A stretch of DNA of 64,000 bases, from contig NZ_SRSH01000013.1 in NCBI RefSeq assembly GCF_006175985.1, forward strand, positions 62,001 to 126,000, read 5' to 3'. Positions 46,785 to 56,178 of this stretch are shown here, in pieces. How positions within the stretch are numbered: position 1 is the stretch's first letter; each line of letters opens with the position of its first letter. The stretch comes from Methylotetracoccus oryzae. Lineage in GTDB: Bacteria; Pseudomonadota; Gammaproteobacteria; Methylococcales; Methylococcaceae. Below the pieces are notes generated by a model that was not told the DNA's origin, made no database searches, and saw only the letters and a program-made list of their open reading frames with translations. The position numbers and the translations under genes are program-made.

Positions 46785-49616
46785 ATGAAGGTTCCCCAGC
46801 CCGCCTTCGAGGAACCGGCCGTCGGCACCGTTGATGAGAACTGCATCCGGACCCCGCCCGCTACCGAACAGGTGGCCGCGAACGAGCTGAACAGCGCCGC
46901 AAGTCGGAACACCGACAGCATTGCGTACCTCAAGTCAGAACTCGAGCGGCAGCGTCGGCTGCTGTCCCGTCAGGACGAGGAACTGCGCGGGTTGCGCGAA
47001 AGCGAGAAGCGGCTTCGCGACACACTCGACCATGCGCCCGTCCTGGTCTTCATCAAGGATATCCAGGGACGTTACCTGTTTGCGAATCGCCGCTGCGCCG
47101 AACTGCTCCACGCCGACCCTGAGAATATCGTAGGCAAGACGACCGACGAGTTGTTCGCGCCGGAAGTCGCCGCAAAGCTCACGGCCAACGACCGGTGGGT
47201 GCTGTCCGGACAAGGCTGCCGGCAGGTGGAAGAATTGCTGCCGGTCAATGGCGCCTGGCGCACCTTCCTGTCGTCCCAGTTCCCGCTCACCGATCTGGAC
47301 GGAAACATCTATGCCACCTGCGGCATCTCCACCGACATCACCGAGCGTAAGCGCGCCGAAGCCCTTAACCACAAGCTGGCCGCGATCATCGAAGCCAGCA
47401 GCGACCTGATCGCCACCGCCACGCCAGACGGCCGAATCGAATACATGAATCGGGCGGGCCGCGCGCTGCTCGGCATCGGTGCCACAGAGTCCCTGTTGCA
47501 CACGACCATCGAGGATTATCACCCGGTCTGGGCCTATCGGCGCGTTGTCGAAGCTGGCGTCCCGGCTGCATTCGAGTTCGGCCGTTGGCAGGGCGACAAT
47601 GCAATGCTGACGCGGAGCGGAGCCGAAATTCCCGTTTCCCAGATGATCCTGGCCCAGAAGGACGCCGAAACAGGCGATTTGGAATTCATCGCAACGGTCT
47701 GCCGGGACATTACGGAACGCCAGCGAACCGAGATGGCACTCCGCAAGCTGCAGCAGGAACAGGAACTCATCCTGGATTCCGTACCGGCGATGATCTTCTA
47801 CAAGGACACTGCCAATCGCCTCCTGCGTGTCAACGCCAGGGTCGCCGAGGCGTTGGGCCTGCCTAAGGATCGGATCGAGGGCCGGCACACGAGCGAATTT
47901 TTTCCGGACGAGGCCGAGCGATACTATCAGGACGATTTGATCGTCATCCGAAGCGGCCAACCCCGCCTCGGCATCGAGGAGCCGATTCGCGTCGCCGCCG
48001 ACCGGGTTCGGTGGCTGTCCACCGACAAGGTCCCCCTCAAGGATGCCGCCGGGAAGGTGACCGGCGTACTGGTAATGGCCACGGACATCACCGACCGCAA
48101 GCTCATTGCCGAGGCTCTGCAGGAAAGGGAACGCAGGTTATCGGAATCACAGCGGATCGCCCATATCGGAAGCTGGAGCTGGGATTTCTCCGAGACATTG
48201 TCGTGGTCAGAAGAAACCTTTCGGATCTATGGGGTTTGCCCCGAGAACTTCACTCCGACCGTCAACTCGCTGCTGGAGTGCCTCCACCCGGATGACCGCA
48301 GCCTTATGCAGGCATGGATCACGGCATGCGCTGCGGGCGACGCTCCGCCCGAGTTTGAATTCCGCGCGCTGCTCCCCGGCGGTCGCGTGCGCCACCTGAC
48401 GGGTCGGGGCGAGTTACAGCGCGATGAGCGGCACCTTCCCATGCGCATTGCCGGCACCGTTCAGGACATTACCGACCGCAAGCTGGCCGAAGCCGCACTG
48501 CAGGATGCGGACCGCCGCAAGGACGAATTCCTCGCGACCCTCGCGCACGAACTCCGCAACCCGCTGGCACCGATCGGCAATGCGGTGCAAATCCTGCAAA
48601 CGGCGGGCATCGACGACCCGACACGCACCTGGTGCTGCGAGTTGATCAGACGCCAGATGGAACACCTGACGAAGCTGGTCGACGAACTGCTGGATATCTC
48701 ACGGATAACCCGCGGCAAGATCAGCTTGGACTGGCAGCCGGTCGCGGTCGGGGACATCGTGGAGCGCGCGTTGGAAAGCTGTCGGCCCTTGCTGGAAACC
48801 TACCGACATCAACTCGATTTACTTCTGCCGTCGGCCGCCGCCTATGTTGAAGGCGATCCGGTACGTCTGGCGCAGGTGGTGTCGAACCTGTTGAACAACG
48901 CCGCCAAGTACACCGAACCCGGCGGACATATCGCACTGAGGGTAGAACCGGGTGACGATGGGATCATCCTCCGCGTCAAGGACAACGGTATAGGGATCCC
49001 GCCCGCGCTGCTGTCGCAGGTGTTCCAGATGTTCACACAGGGCGACCAGTCACTTGAGAAAACCCACGGCGGGCTCGGGATCGGACTCAGTCTGGCGCGG
49101 GAACTGGTGGCACTGCATCACGGCTCAATCCAGGCCTACAGCGCGGGCGCTGGCCAGGGCAGCGAATTCGTCGTGTGGCTGCCGGCAGCGTCGCCGCCGA
49201 GCGAGCCGGCGCCCGCGCAATCGGAAGCCGCGCCGGCGCCATCGCCGCCGCGGCGCGTGCTGGTCGCCGACGACAACCAGGACGCGGGCGACAGCCTGGC
49301 GGCGTTGTTGCGCGCACTCGGCCACGAGGTGTACATCGCGCGCGACGGTCTGGAAGCGGTCGCGGCTGCCGAGGCGCATCGGCCAGAATTCATCCTGATG
49401 GACATCGGCATGCCCAGGCTGAATGGCTACGACGCCTGTCGTCGCATCCGGGAGCACGCCTGGGGCCGCGACATCGTGATCACGGCCCTGACCGGCTGGG
49501 GCCAGGACAGCGACCTGCAACGGTCGCAGGCAGCGGGTTTTTCCCACCACCTGACCAAGCCTGTCGACTTCAACGCCTTGCGGCAGCTAATCGACACGTT
49601 GCCGTCCACCGCGTAA
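46785..49616 (+). CDS. Multi-PAS hybrid histidine kinase
   Basis: A 943-residue cytoplasmic sensor kinase without membrane helices. After a coiled coil (about 45-78) come four PAS domains (about 79-190, 195-315, 325-445 and 455-575), the phospho-acceptor domain with H588 in LAHELRNPL, the ATPase domain (NNAAKYT, DNGIGIP, HGGLGIGL), and a C-terminal receiver with D873 in ILMDIGMPR. It should sense a soluble or redox signal. No separate response regulator lies beside it, so the output probably goes through another phosphorelay partner. The start fits the ATG at 46785; CTGGAG lies some distance upstream. Confidence 0.93.
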   Translation: MKVPQPAFEEPAVGTVDENCIRTPPATEQVAANELNSAASRNTDSIAYLKSELERQRRLLSRQDEELRGLRESEKRLRDTLDHAPVLVFIKDIQGRYLFANRRCAELLHADPENIVGKTTDELFAPEVAAKLTANDRWVLSGQGCRQVEELLPVNGAWRTFLSSQFPLTDLDGNIYATCGISTDITERKRAEALNHKLAAIIEASSDLIATATPDGRIEYMNRAGRALLGIGATESLLHTTIEDYHPVWAYRRVVEAGVPAAFEFGRWQGDNAMLTRSGAEIPVSQMILAQKDAETGDLEFIATVCRDITERQRTEMALRKLQQEQELILDSVPAMIFYKDTANRLLRVNARVAEALGLPKDRIEGRHTSEFFPDEAERYYQDDLIVIRSGQPRLGIEEPIRVAADRVRWLSTDKVPLKDAAGKVTGVLVMATDITDRKLIAEALQERERRLSESQRIAHIGSWSWDFSETLSWSEETFRIYGVCPENFTPTVNSLLECLHPDDRSLMQAWITACAAGDAPPEFEFRALLPGGRVRHLTGRGELQRDERHLPMRIAGTVQDITDRKLAEAALQDADRRKDEFLATLAHELRNPLAPIGNAVQILQTAGIDDPTRTWCCELIRRQMEHLTKLVDELLDISRITRGKISLDWQPVAVGDIVERALESCRPLLETYRHQLDLLLPSAAAYVEGDPVRLAQVVSNLLNNAAKYTEPGGHIALRVEPGDDGIILRVKDNGIGIPPALLSQVFQMFTQGDQSLEKTHGGLGIGLSLARELVALHHGSIQAYSAGAGQGSEFVVWLPAASPPSEPAPAQSEAAPAPSPPRRVLVADDNQDAGDSLAALLRALGHEVYIARDGLEAVAAAEAHRPEFILMDIGMPRLNGYDACRRIREHAWGRDIVITALTGWGQDSDLQRSQAAGFSHHLTKPVDFNALRQLIDTLPSTA

Positions 49617-49705
49617 CACGGTAGGGCACCTAGAGCCTAACGTCCCGTCGATGACCGGACACGGCAAGCAGCCCAGACCGTTCCCCCTCCAACGCCGTTG
49701 CGGCC

Positions 49706-51151
49706 TCAGCGGCTGGCGACCGGGTCGGCGCCAGCGCTCCATCCGCCCCCGAAAGCCCGATACAAGGACACGACCGAGACCGCCAGAGCCGTCTGCGCCC
49801 GGACTCGAGCCTCACGAGCCTCAAGCTGCGCCCGCCGGGCATCCAGCACCGACAACAGGTCGGTCGCGCCCCGCACGTGAAACGCCTCGGCGTCACGGTG
49901 CGATAACACGGCAGCTTCCTCGGCGCGCGCCCATTGCTCGACCTGTTCGGTGGCGGCGCGGTGGCCCACGTAGGCGTTCTCGACGTCTTCCAGCGCGGTC
50001 AGAAAGGCCCGCTCGTACTCTGCCGCGGCCTGTTCCAATCGCGCGTCCGCGGCCGTGATCCCGGCGCGAATCCGGCCGGCATTGAACAGTGGCGCCGAGA
50101 GTCCCGAGCCCAGCGCATACACCGTCTCGGCCAGCGACGGGTAGCCACCGACCGCGAGCGCACCGAAGCCGCCGCTCGCCGATAACACCAGGCGTGGATA
50201 CAGTTCGGCCTCGGCCGCGCCGAGAGCGGCCGCGGTTGCGTTCACCGTGCGTTTGGCCAGCCGCAGATCGGGCCGCTGTTCCAGCAATTGGGCCGGTAAC
50301 AGGCCTGGCAGTCGCGGCGCGGCCGCCGGCAGCGGCGCCGCGGGCGCGAGCAGCGTTTGCAGCCGCGTCGGCGTTTCGCCCGCCAACACCCCAAGCCGAT
50401 GAATCGTGACGTCCGCCGCGCGGAGCAGGTCGGGCAGAACAGCCTCGGTACTCCGCAGCGCAGTCTGCTGGCGAGCCACGTCGCCGCGATTCGCACGGCC
50501 TGCGGCGAACAGCGCCTGCACGGTCCTCAGGCGCTGCTGCTGGAGCGCAATGTGCTCGCGCAGGATGCCGGTGCGGGCCTGGATACCGCGCAGCTCGAGA
50601 TAGTTCGTCGCGAGATTGGCCAGCAAGCCGACCCGCACCCCGCGGGCCCCTTCGTCGGTGCTGGCAGCCTGCTCGGCGGCGGCTTCCGCTTCGAGCCGCC
50701 GCCCGCCGAACAGGTCGATCTCCCAACGGGCGACAAGCCCCCCGCTGACGGCGTTCGCAGCCGGCGTGACCAGCTTGACGCCTTGGGGTCCGGGCACGGC
50801 GATGATGCGATCGATCCGCTTCTCCCGCCCGCCGGACCCCGATAACTCGATCGACGGATAGAGCGTCGACTCGGCCACGTCGACCATCGCGCGCGCCTCG
50901 CGCACCCGCGCCTGCGCGGCCTTGATGTCGCGATTCGCGGCCAAAGCCTGAGTGACGAGCCGGTTCAGCACCGGATCTTGGAAACCCTGCCACCAGGACG
51001 CCAGCGACCGCGGATCAGTGGCCGCGGCCCCCGCCTCGGCGTTGCGCCAGCGCTCCACCTTCGGGAGCGACGCCGCGGGATCCACCCGCGTCGGGGTGCA
51101 GCCTGCCACGAGCGATGCGAGTAGCGGCAGAACCAGGGCCCGCGCCTTCAT
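49706..51151 (-). CDS. RND efflux outer-membrane factor (NodT-type lipoprotein)
   Basis: A 481-residue TolC-like outer-membrane channel of an RND efflux pump. The N-terminus is a lipoprotein signal with C18 after LVAG, followed by two repeats of the outer-membrane-factor coiled-coil domain (WWQGFQDPVLNRLV, then LEQRPDLRLA and AYVGHRAATEQVEQ). It overlaps the permease gene by four bases, so membrane-fusion protein, permease and channel are made together. The substrates of this pump are unknown. Confidence 0.93.
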   Translation of the reverse strand: MKARALVLPLLASLVAGCTPTRVDPAASLPKVERWRNAEAGAAATDPRSLASWWQGFQDPVLNRLVTQALAANRDIKAAQARVREARAMVDVAESTLYPSIELSGSGGREKRIDRIIAVPGPQGVKLVTPAANAVSGGLVARWEIDLFGGRRLEAEAAAEQAASTDEGARGVRVGLLANLATNYLELRGIQARTGILREHIALQQQRLRTVQALFAAGRANRGDVARQQTALRSTEAVLPDLLRAADVTIHRLGVLAGETPTRLQTLLAPAAPLPAAAPRLPGLLPAQLLEQRPDLRLAKRTVNATAAALGAAEAELYPRLVLSASGGFGALAVGGYPSLAETVYALGSGLSAPLFNAGRIRAGITAADARLEQAAAEYERAFLTALEDVENAYVGHRAATEQVEQWARAEEAAVLSHRDAEAFHVRGATDLLSVLDARRAQLEAREARVRAQTALAVSVVSLYRAFGGGWSAGADPVASR

Positions 51152-54100
51152 CGCGCACCTCCGGCCGGCACGGGCGCAGTCGGATCGGACGCTGCGGCAG
51201 CGCGGCCGGTTTCATCGAGCCGGTCCGGACGCCGGGCGTCGAACCAGGCGGCGTAAAGGGCGGGCAGGAAGAACACCGTCAGCACGGTCGCCACGGTCAG
51301 GCCGCCCATGATCGCGATGGCCTGCGGGCCGAAGAAGTCGTTCTGCGACAGCGGCACCATCGCCAGGATCGCCGCCGCGGCCGTCAACAGGATCGGCCGG
51401 AAACGGCGCACGGTCGCCTCGACGATAGCTGTCCAGGTATCGCGACCAGCCTGCTCGTCGCGATCGATCTGTTCGACCAGGATCACCGAGTTCCGCATGA
51501 TCATGCCGGCCAGCGCGATGATGCCGAGCAGCGCCACGAAACCGAACGGCGCGCCGAACAACAGCAACGCGAAGGCCGCGCCGATCAGGCCGAGCGGGGC
51601 GGTCAGCAGGACCAGCAGGCTGCGCGACAGGCTCCGCAACTGCACCATCAGCAACAGCAGGGTCACGACCGCGACCAGCGGAATCCAGACGAGGATCGAG
51701 CGCTGCGCAAGCCACGCATTCTCCTTGGCGGCCCCAACCTCGATGGCATAGCCCGGCGGCAATTCGGCCCGGATCGCGTCGATGTCCGGCAGGATCTGGT
51801 CGGCGACATCGGGTGCCAGACTGCCGTCGACGATGTCGGCGCGCACCGAGATGGCCGGAAAGCGGTTCCGGCGCCAGCGGATACCGTCCTCGAACACCGT
51901 CTCCAGTCGCGCCAGCTGCGAGACCGGCACGCTGCGGCCGTTCGCGGTGGGCACGGCAACCTCCGGCAACTCGTGCAGCGCGACGCGCTGCTCTGGCCGT
52001 GCTCGCCAGACGATGTCGAGCAACTCGTCGCCGTCACGGAACTGGCCCACCCGCAGGCCGTCATAGTGGCGCTGCAGTGCATTCGACAGGCCCACGGAGC
52101 TGACGCCGAGTGCGCGCGCCTTGTCCTGATCCACCACCAGGCGGACGGCCGGAATCCGCTCGTGCCAGTCGTCGTTGACGTCCACAGTGTTGGGGTTCGC
52201 CCGGACGACGTCCCTGACCCGGTCGGCAATGCGCCGCACCACCTCGGCCTCCTCGCCGAAGACGCGGAACACCACCGGATATTCGAGCGGCGGTCCGACG
52301 TCCAAGCGCGTCGCACGACCCCGGACTTCCGGGAAATCGGCCGCGAACGCCTGCTGGAGGCGGTGCCGGACCCGCTCGCGCGCGGCGGTGTCACGGGTCA
52401 TCACGACCAGCTGCGCTAGGTTCGAGTGGTTCAGCTGCTGCGTGATCAGCAGGAAGAAACGCGGGCTGCCGCCGCCAACGTAAGTGCTGGTGTGCAGCAC
52501 GTCCGGATCGGCAGACAGCAGGCTCTCGAGTCGCCGTGCCGCCGACCCGGTCTCGGCCACCGCCGTGCCCTCCGGCAACCACAGGTCGACCATCAGTTCC
52601 GGCCGGTCGGATAACGGAAAGAATTGCTGCGGCACCCGCAGCAGCGCCGCGACACCCAGCACGAACAGCGCGGCAGTCGCGACCAGCACCGCCTTGCGGT
52701 GTTCGACGCACCGGTCCACCGCCTGTCGCAGGCGCCGGTAGAATGGCGTGTCGAACGCGTCCGGGGCATGGCTCGCGGCGGGCGTCACGCGGAGTATCCA
52801 GTAGCCGAGGTAGGGCGTGAAGATGACCGCCCCAATCCAGGACAGGATCAACGCGATCGCCACGACCTGGAAAATCGCGACCGTGTACTCGCCCGCCTGG
52901 GACTGGGCCAGCCCGACCGGCAGGAAACCGGCGACCGTAATCAGCGTGCCGGTGAGCATCGGCAGCGCGGTCACACCGTAGGCATACGTTGCCGCGCGAA
53001 CGCGCTCCCAGCCTTCCTCGAGCTTACGGGCCATCATCTCGATCGCGATCATCGCATCGTCGACCAACAGACCCAGCGCCAGAATCAGCGCCCCCAGCGA
53101 AATCCGGTGCAAGTGAATTCCGAACAGCCACATGCACAGCAGCGTCGCTGCCAGCACCAGAGGAACCGTCAGCGCAACGACCGAGCCGGCACGAAAGCCC
53201 AGGCTCAGGAAGCTGACCAGGAACACCGCCGCCAGCGCCTCGCCGAAGGTGCGCAGAAACCCGCCGATCGCCTGCTCGACGACCCGCGGCTGATCGGCGA
53301 CCTGTTCGACGACCACGCCGACCGGCAGCGTGCCCTCGATCCGGCGCACGGACGCCTTCAAGGCCGCGCCCAGGGCCAGCACGTCGCCACCCTGGCGCAT
53401 CGTGATGCCCAGCCCCACGGCGTCCTTGCCGTTGAAGCGCATCCTGAACACCGGCGGATCGACGGTGCCGCGCGTGACGCGGGCGATGTCCCCGACGCGG
53501 AAACTGCTGCCACCGACCCGCAGGGCCAGGTTCGCGATCTCATCCACGGCCGTGAAGGCACCCGTGACGCGGATCGGCAGATCCCGCAGCGGGTCGCGCA
53601 CGGCACCGGTCGGTGCCATCGCATTCCGGGTCTGCAGCGCCTGTCCGATCTCTAGGGGATCGAGTCCGAGCTTGGCGAGTTGCTTGTCGGAGAACTCGAC
53701 GTGGATCTGCTCGTCCTGCACGCCGATCAGGTCGATCTTCTCGACATCCGGGACCCGCAGCAGCTGGCGGCGAACAGCGTCGGCGAAGTCGCGGAGTTCC
53801 GCATCGGTATAGCCGTCGCCGGAAATGGCGTAGATCGCGCTGTAGGTGTCGCCGAACTCGTCGTTGAAGAACGGTCCCAGCACACCCGGCGGCAGCGCGA
53901 TGGCGATATCGCCGACCTTCTTGCGCACCTGATACCACAGGCCCGGGATCGTGTCGGCGGGCACATCTTCCCGCGGCGTGACGAAGATGACCGACTCGCC
54001 CGGCTTCGAATAGCTGCGCAGATAGTCCAGATTCGGCAGCTCCTGGATTTTCCGCTCCAGACGGTCGGTCACCTGCTGCTCGACTTCCAGTGCCGTCGCA

Positions 54101-54267
54101 CCGGGGTAGAGCGTCTTGACGACCATGACCCGGAACGTGAACTCCGGGTCCTCGCCCTGCCCCAGCTCGAGGTAGGCAAACACCCCGCCGATCATCAACA
54201 GCGCCATCAGCAGGGCGGTGAAGCCACGATTGTCCAACGCCCAGGCACTCAGGTTGAACCGGCTCAT
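51148..54267 (-). CDS. RND-family efflux permease
   Basis: A 1039-residue inner-membrane pump with twelve helices and two large periplasmic loops. The proton-relay aspartates lie in LGLLVDDAMIAIEMM; TLYPGATALEVEQQVTDRLE in the first loop is typical of the AcrB/MexF-like group of hydrophobe exporters with an MFP partner. The length is as expected. It overlaps the membrane-fusion gene upstream and the outer-membrane factor gene downstream by four bases each. The substrate is not predictable. It is controlled, by position, by the divergent TetR repressor. Confidence 0.95.
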   Translation of the reverse strand: MSRFNLSAWALDNRGFTALLMALLMIGGVFAYLELGQGEDPEFTFRVMVVKTLYPGATALEVEQQVTDRLERKIQELPNLDYLRSYSKPGESVIFVTPREDVPADTIPGLWYQVRKKVGDIAIALPPGVLGPFFNDEFGDTYSAIYAISGDGYTDAELRDFADAVRRQLLRVPDVEKIDLIGVQDEQIHVEFSDKQLAKLGLDPLEIGQALQTRNAMAPTGAVRDPLRDLPIRVTGAFTAVDEIANLALRVGGSSFRVGDIARVTRGTVDPPVFRMRFNGKDAVGLGITMRQGGDVLALGAALKASVRRIEGTLPVGVVVEQVADQPRVVEQAIGGFLRTFGEALAAVFLVSFLSLGFRAGSVVALTVPLVLAATLLCMWLFGIHLHRISLGALILALGLLVDDAMIAIEMMARKLEEGWERVRAATYAYGVTALPMLTGTLITVAGFLPVGLAQSQAGEYTVAIFQVVAIALILSWIGAVIFTPYLGYWILRVTPAASHAPDAFDTPFYRRLRQAVDRCVEHRKAVLVATAALFVLGVAALLRVPQQFFPLSDRPELMVDLWLPEGTAVAETGSAARRLESLLSADPDVLHTSTYVGGGSPRFFLLITQQLNHSNLAQLVVMTRDTAARERVRHRLQQAFAADFPEVRGRATRLDVGPPLEYPVVFRVFGEEAEVVRRIADRVRDVVRANPNTVDVNDDWHERIPAVRLVVDQDKARALGVSSVGLSNALQRHYDGLRVGQFRDGDELLDIVWRARPEQRVALHELPEVAVPTANGRSVPVSQLARLETVFEDGIRWRRNRFPAISVRADIVDGSLAPDVADQILPDIDAIRAELPPGYAIEVGAAKENAWLAQRSILVWIPLVAVVTLLLLMVQLRSLSRSLLVLLTAPLGLIGAAFALLLFGAPFGFVALLGIIALAGMIMRNSVILVEQIDRDEQAGRDTWTAIVEATVRRFRPILLTAAAAILAMVPLSQNDFFGPQAIAIMGGLTVATVLTVFFLPALYAAWFDARRPDRLDETGRAAAASDPTAPVPAGGAR

Positions 54268-55454
54268 GGGCGTGCCCCTTCGCGATGGGTCAGATCATTG
54301 GCTGCGATGGCGGCAACCGGTTCCAGAACGTTGACGGCCTGTCCCTCCGCAAGGCGCTGCACCCCGGCCGTCACGACCCACTCGCCGGGACTCAACCCCG
54401 AAACCTCGATGCGCGCGTCGGGGAGCGGCGCGCCGGGCGTCACACGCCGCGTCGCGACCGTTGCGCTGGCGCGATCCAAGATCCAGACCCGCGCCCCTGA
54501 GGGATCTGCAGGCGTGGTGAAGAGCGCGGACAGCGGAATCGCCAGCGCTGCGGACGGTTTCGGCGCTGGCAACCACAGCGTCGCCGTCATGCCCAGTGCG
54601 GCCTGATCGAGTCCTTCGACGAGCGCTGCCCTGACCGTGTAGGTCCGCGTCAAAAGGTCCGCAGCCGGCGCAATCTCCCGGATTCGCGCCTTGAGCGGGC
54701 GTGGCCCGTCCGCGCCGAGTCTCGCGATCACCTCCAGACCCGGTTTTAAGCCCTGCACACGCTGCTCGGGCACCTGAATCACGACGTCCTTCTGATCGAA
54801 TTGCGCGAGCACCGCGACCGGCTGCCCCGGCGCGATGACGTCGCCGGCCTCGGCCGCGAGTCCGCTGATCACGCCGTCGCGTTCGGCGCGCAGTTCGGCA
54901 TAGGCGAGACGGTTGCCGGCCTGCGCCCGCTGCGCCTCCAGCGCTGCGACCCGCTCGCGTGCAGCGGTGTAGGCCGTCTCGTGCCGCTCCCACTCCGGCT
55001 GGGCGATGACGGCCTGTTGGAGCAACTCGCGAAAGCGCTCCAGATCGGCGCGGAGAAAGTCGCGCTCGGCCTGCGCCGCGATGAGCTGCGCCTTCAGGCT
55101 CTGCACCGCAAGACGGTCGTCGTCCGACTCCAGTTGCGCAATCAGCTGACCCTTCCGTACCCGGTCACCGACCTCGACCCGCCGGACCGCCAACTTGCCG
55201 CCGATACGGAAAGCCAGCTGGATCTCCCGCCGAGCCCTGACTTCGCCGGCAAAACCGGCATTCGAGCCGAGCGCAGCCGTCTGCACCTGAGCGACGCGGA
55301 CCGGCCGAGGCCGCACCTGTGGCTCGGGTGGCGGCGAACACCCGGCCGCGAGCAGGAGCACCACGGCCAGTACGGCGGTCGGCAGGGAGCGCAGACGGGA
55401 TGGATCAGGCACAGAGTGAACCACGCCGCGGAGGAGAAAGGTCCGGTTGCTCAT
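54264..55454 (-). CDS. RND efflux membrane-fusion (adaptor) lipoprotein
   Basis: A 396-residue periplasmic adaptor linking permease and outer channel. A lipoprotein signal with C39 after LLAAG is followed by the lipoyl, alpha-hairpin and beta-barrel domains (VGDRVRKGQLIAQLESDD, then VIAPGQPVAVLAQFD). ATG 55454 is chosen because the predicted start of transcription lies near 55482, leaving a short leader; the ATG at 55478 would have almost none. First gene of the efflux operon, expressed from a promoter covered by a palindromic operator. Confidence 0.9.
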   Translation of the reverse strand: MSNRTFLLRGVVHSVPDPSRLRSLPTAVLAVVLLLAAGCSPPPEPQVRPRPVRVAQVQTAALGSNAGFAGEVRARREIQLAFRIGGKLAVRRVEVGDRVRKGQLIAQLESDDDRLAVQSLKAQLIAAQAERDFLRADLERFRELLQQAVIAQPEWERHETAYTAARERVAALEAQRAQAGNRLAYAELRAERDGVISGLAAEAGDVIAPGQPVAVLAQFDQKDVVIQVPEQRVQGLKPGLEVIARLGADGPRPLKARIREIAPAADLLTRTYTVRAALVEGLDQAALGMTATLWLPAPKPSAALAIPLSALFTTPADPSGARVWILDRASATVATRRVTPGAPLPDARIEVSGLSPGEWVVTAGVQRLAEGQAVNVLEPVAAIAANDLTHREGARP

Positions 55455-55469
55455 GTTCGCACCACTTAA

Positions 55470-55516
55470 TATACTCATCGGTAAAGTAAGTCTACATAAC
55501 TTTACTATACGGTCAA
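55470..55516. promoter_or_regulatory. Divergent promoters of the RND operon and tetR with a shared palindromic operator
   Basis: An inverted repeat GTAAAGT (55481-55487), 11 bases, ACTTTAC (55499-55505) lies across both promoters. Minus strand: TTGACC (55516-55511), a 16-base spacer and TAGACT (55494-55489) serve the efflux operon. Plus strand: TTGCTC (55447-55452) and TATACT (55470-55475), 17 bases apart, serve tetR. A repressor dimer here would close both, and would repress itself. Confidence 0.6.
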
Positions 55517-55521
55517 GTATC

Positions 55522-56151
55522 GTGACGGAACCCACCCTGAGCCGCCCCGGCCGCCCCCGCGACCCCGAGCGGATGCGTCGGGTCATCGACGCGGCATCCC
55601 GGCAATTCCTCGAGCAGGGCTTCGAACGCACCAGCATGGATGCGGTCGCGCGTGAGTCCGGGGTCTCGAAGATGACGATCTACAGCTACTTTCCGACCAA
55701 GGCCGCGCTGTTCGAGGCGGTCATCGGCCAACGGACCGATACCGTGTTCGATCTGGATGCCGGAGAGACGCTGGAACCGCGGGCACCGGCTGCAACGCTG
55801 AGCGTGATCGGCCGTCGGTTTCTGGCGTTGATGCGGGCAGATGAAGTGATGGGCCGGCACCGTGTGCTGTTTGCCGCGGCCGGCATCCAGCACGAGGCCT
55901 GCGCGGCCTTCTTTCGGCAAGGCCCCGAAAAGCTGATCGGCGGGGTCCGGGACTATCTCGATCAGGCCGTCGCCGCAGGGGCCTTGCGACCCCACGACAC
56001 ACGGGTAGCGGCCGATCAGTTCCTGTCGCTGTTCCTCGGCGGGTCGCACATACGGGCGATGCTCGGGCTCGGCAAGCCCTCGCCAGAAGAAGATGCGCGG
56101 TTGGTCCAGGCCAACGTCGACCTGTTCATGCGGGCCTACGGCATGCTCTGA
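55522..56151 (+). CDS. TetR-family repressor (AcrR-type) of the RND operon
   Basis: A 209-residue regulator. The helix-turn-helix lies about residues 37-58 (TSMDAVARESGVSKMTIYSYF), the pattern of AcrR-type repressors, and the C-terminal part is all-helical for ligand binding. The start is inferred as GTG 55522: the predicted promoter and operator end just upstream, and the longer frame from 55447 would translate across the operator. It is divergent from the efflux operon. It should release the operator when a pump substrate binds. Confidence 0.9.
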   Translation: MTEPTLSRPGRPRDPERMRRVIDAASRQFLEQGFERTSMDAVARESGVSKMTIYSYFPTKAALFEAVIGQRTDTVFDLDAGETLEPRAPAATLSVIGRRFLALMRADEVMGRHRVLFAAAGIQHEACAAFFRQGPEKLIGGVRDYLDQAVAAGALRPHDTRVAADQFLSLFLGGSHIRAMLGLGKPSPEEDARLVQANVDLFMRAYGML

Positions 56152-56178
56152 GCAGGCCGTACCGTAGTCACCCGGGCT

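Noticed and set aside
51115-52419. Plus-strand frame of 434 codons, rich in H, Q and R
   Set aside because: Antisense to the RND permease; no domain and no start signal.
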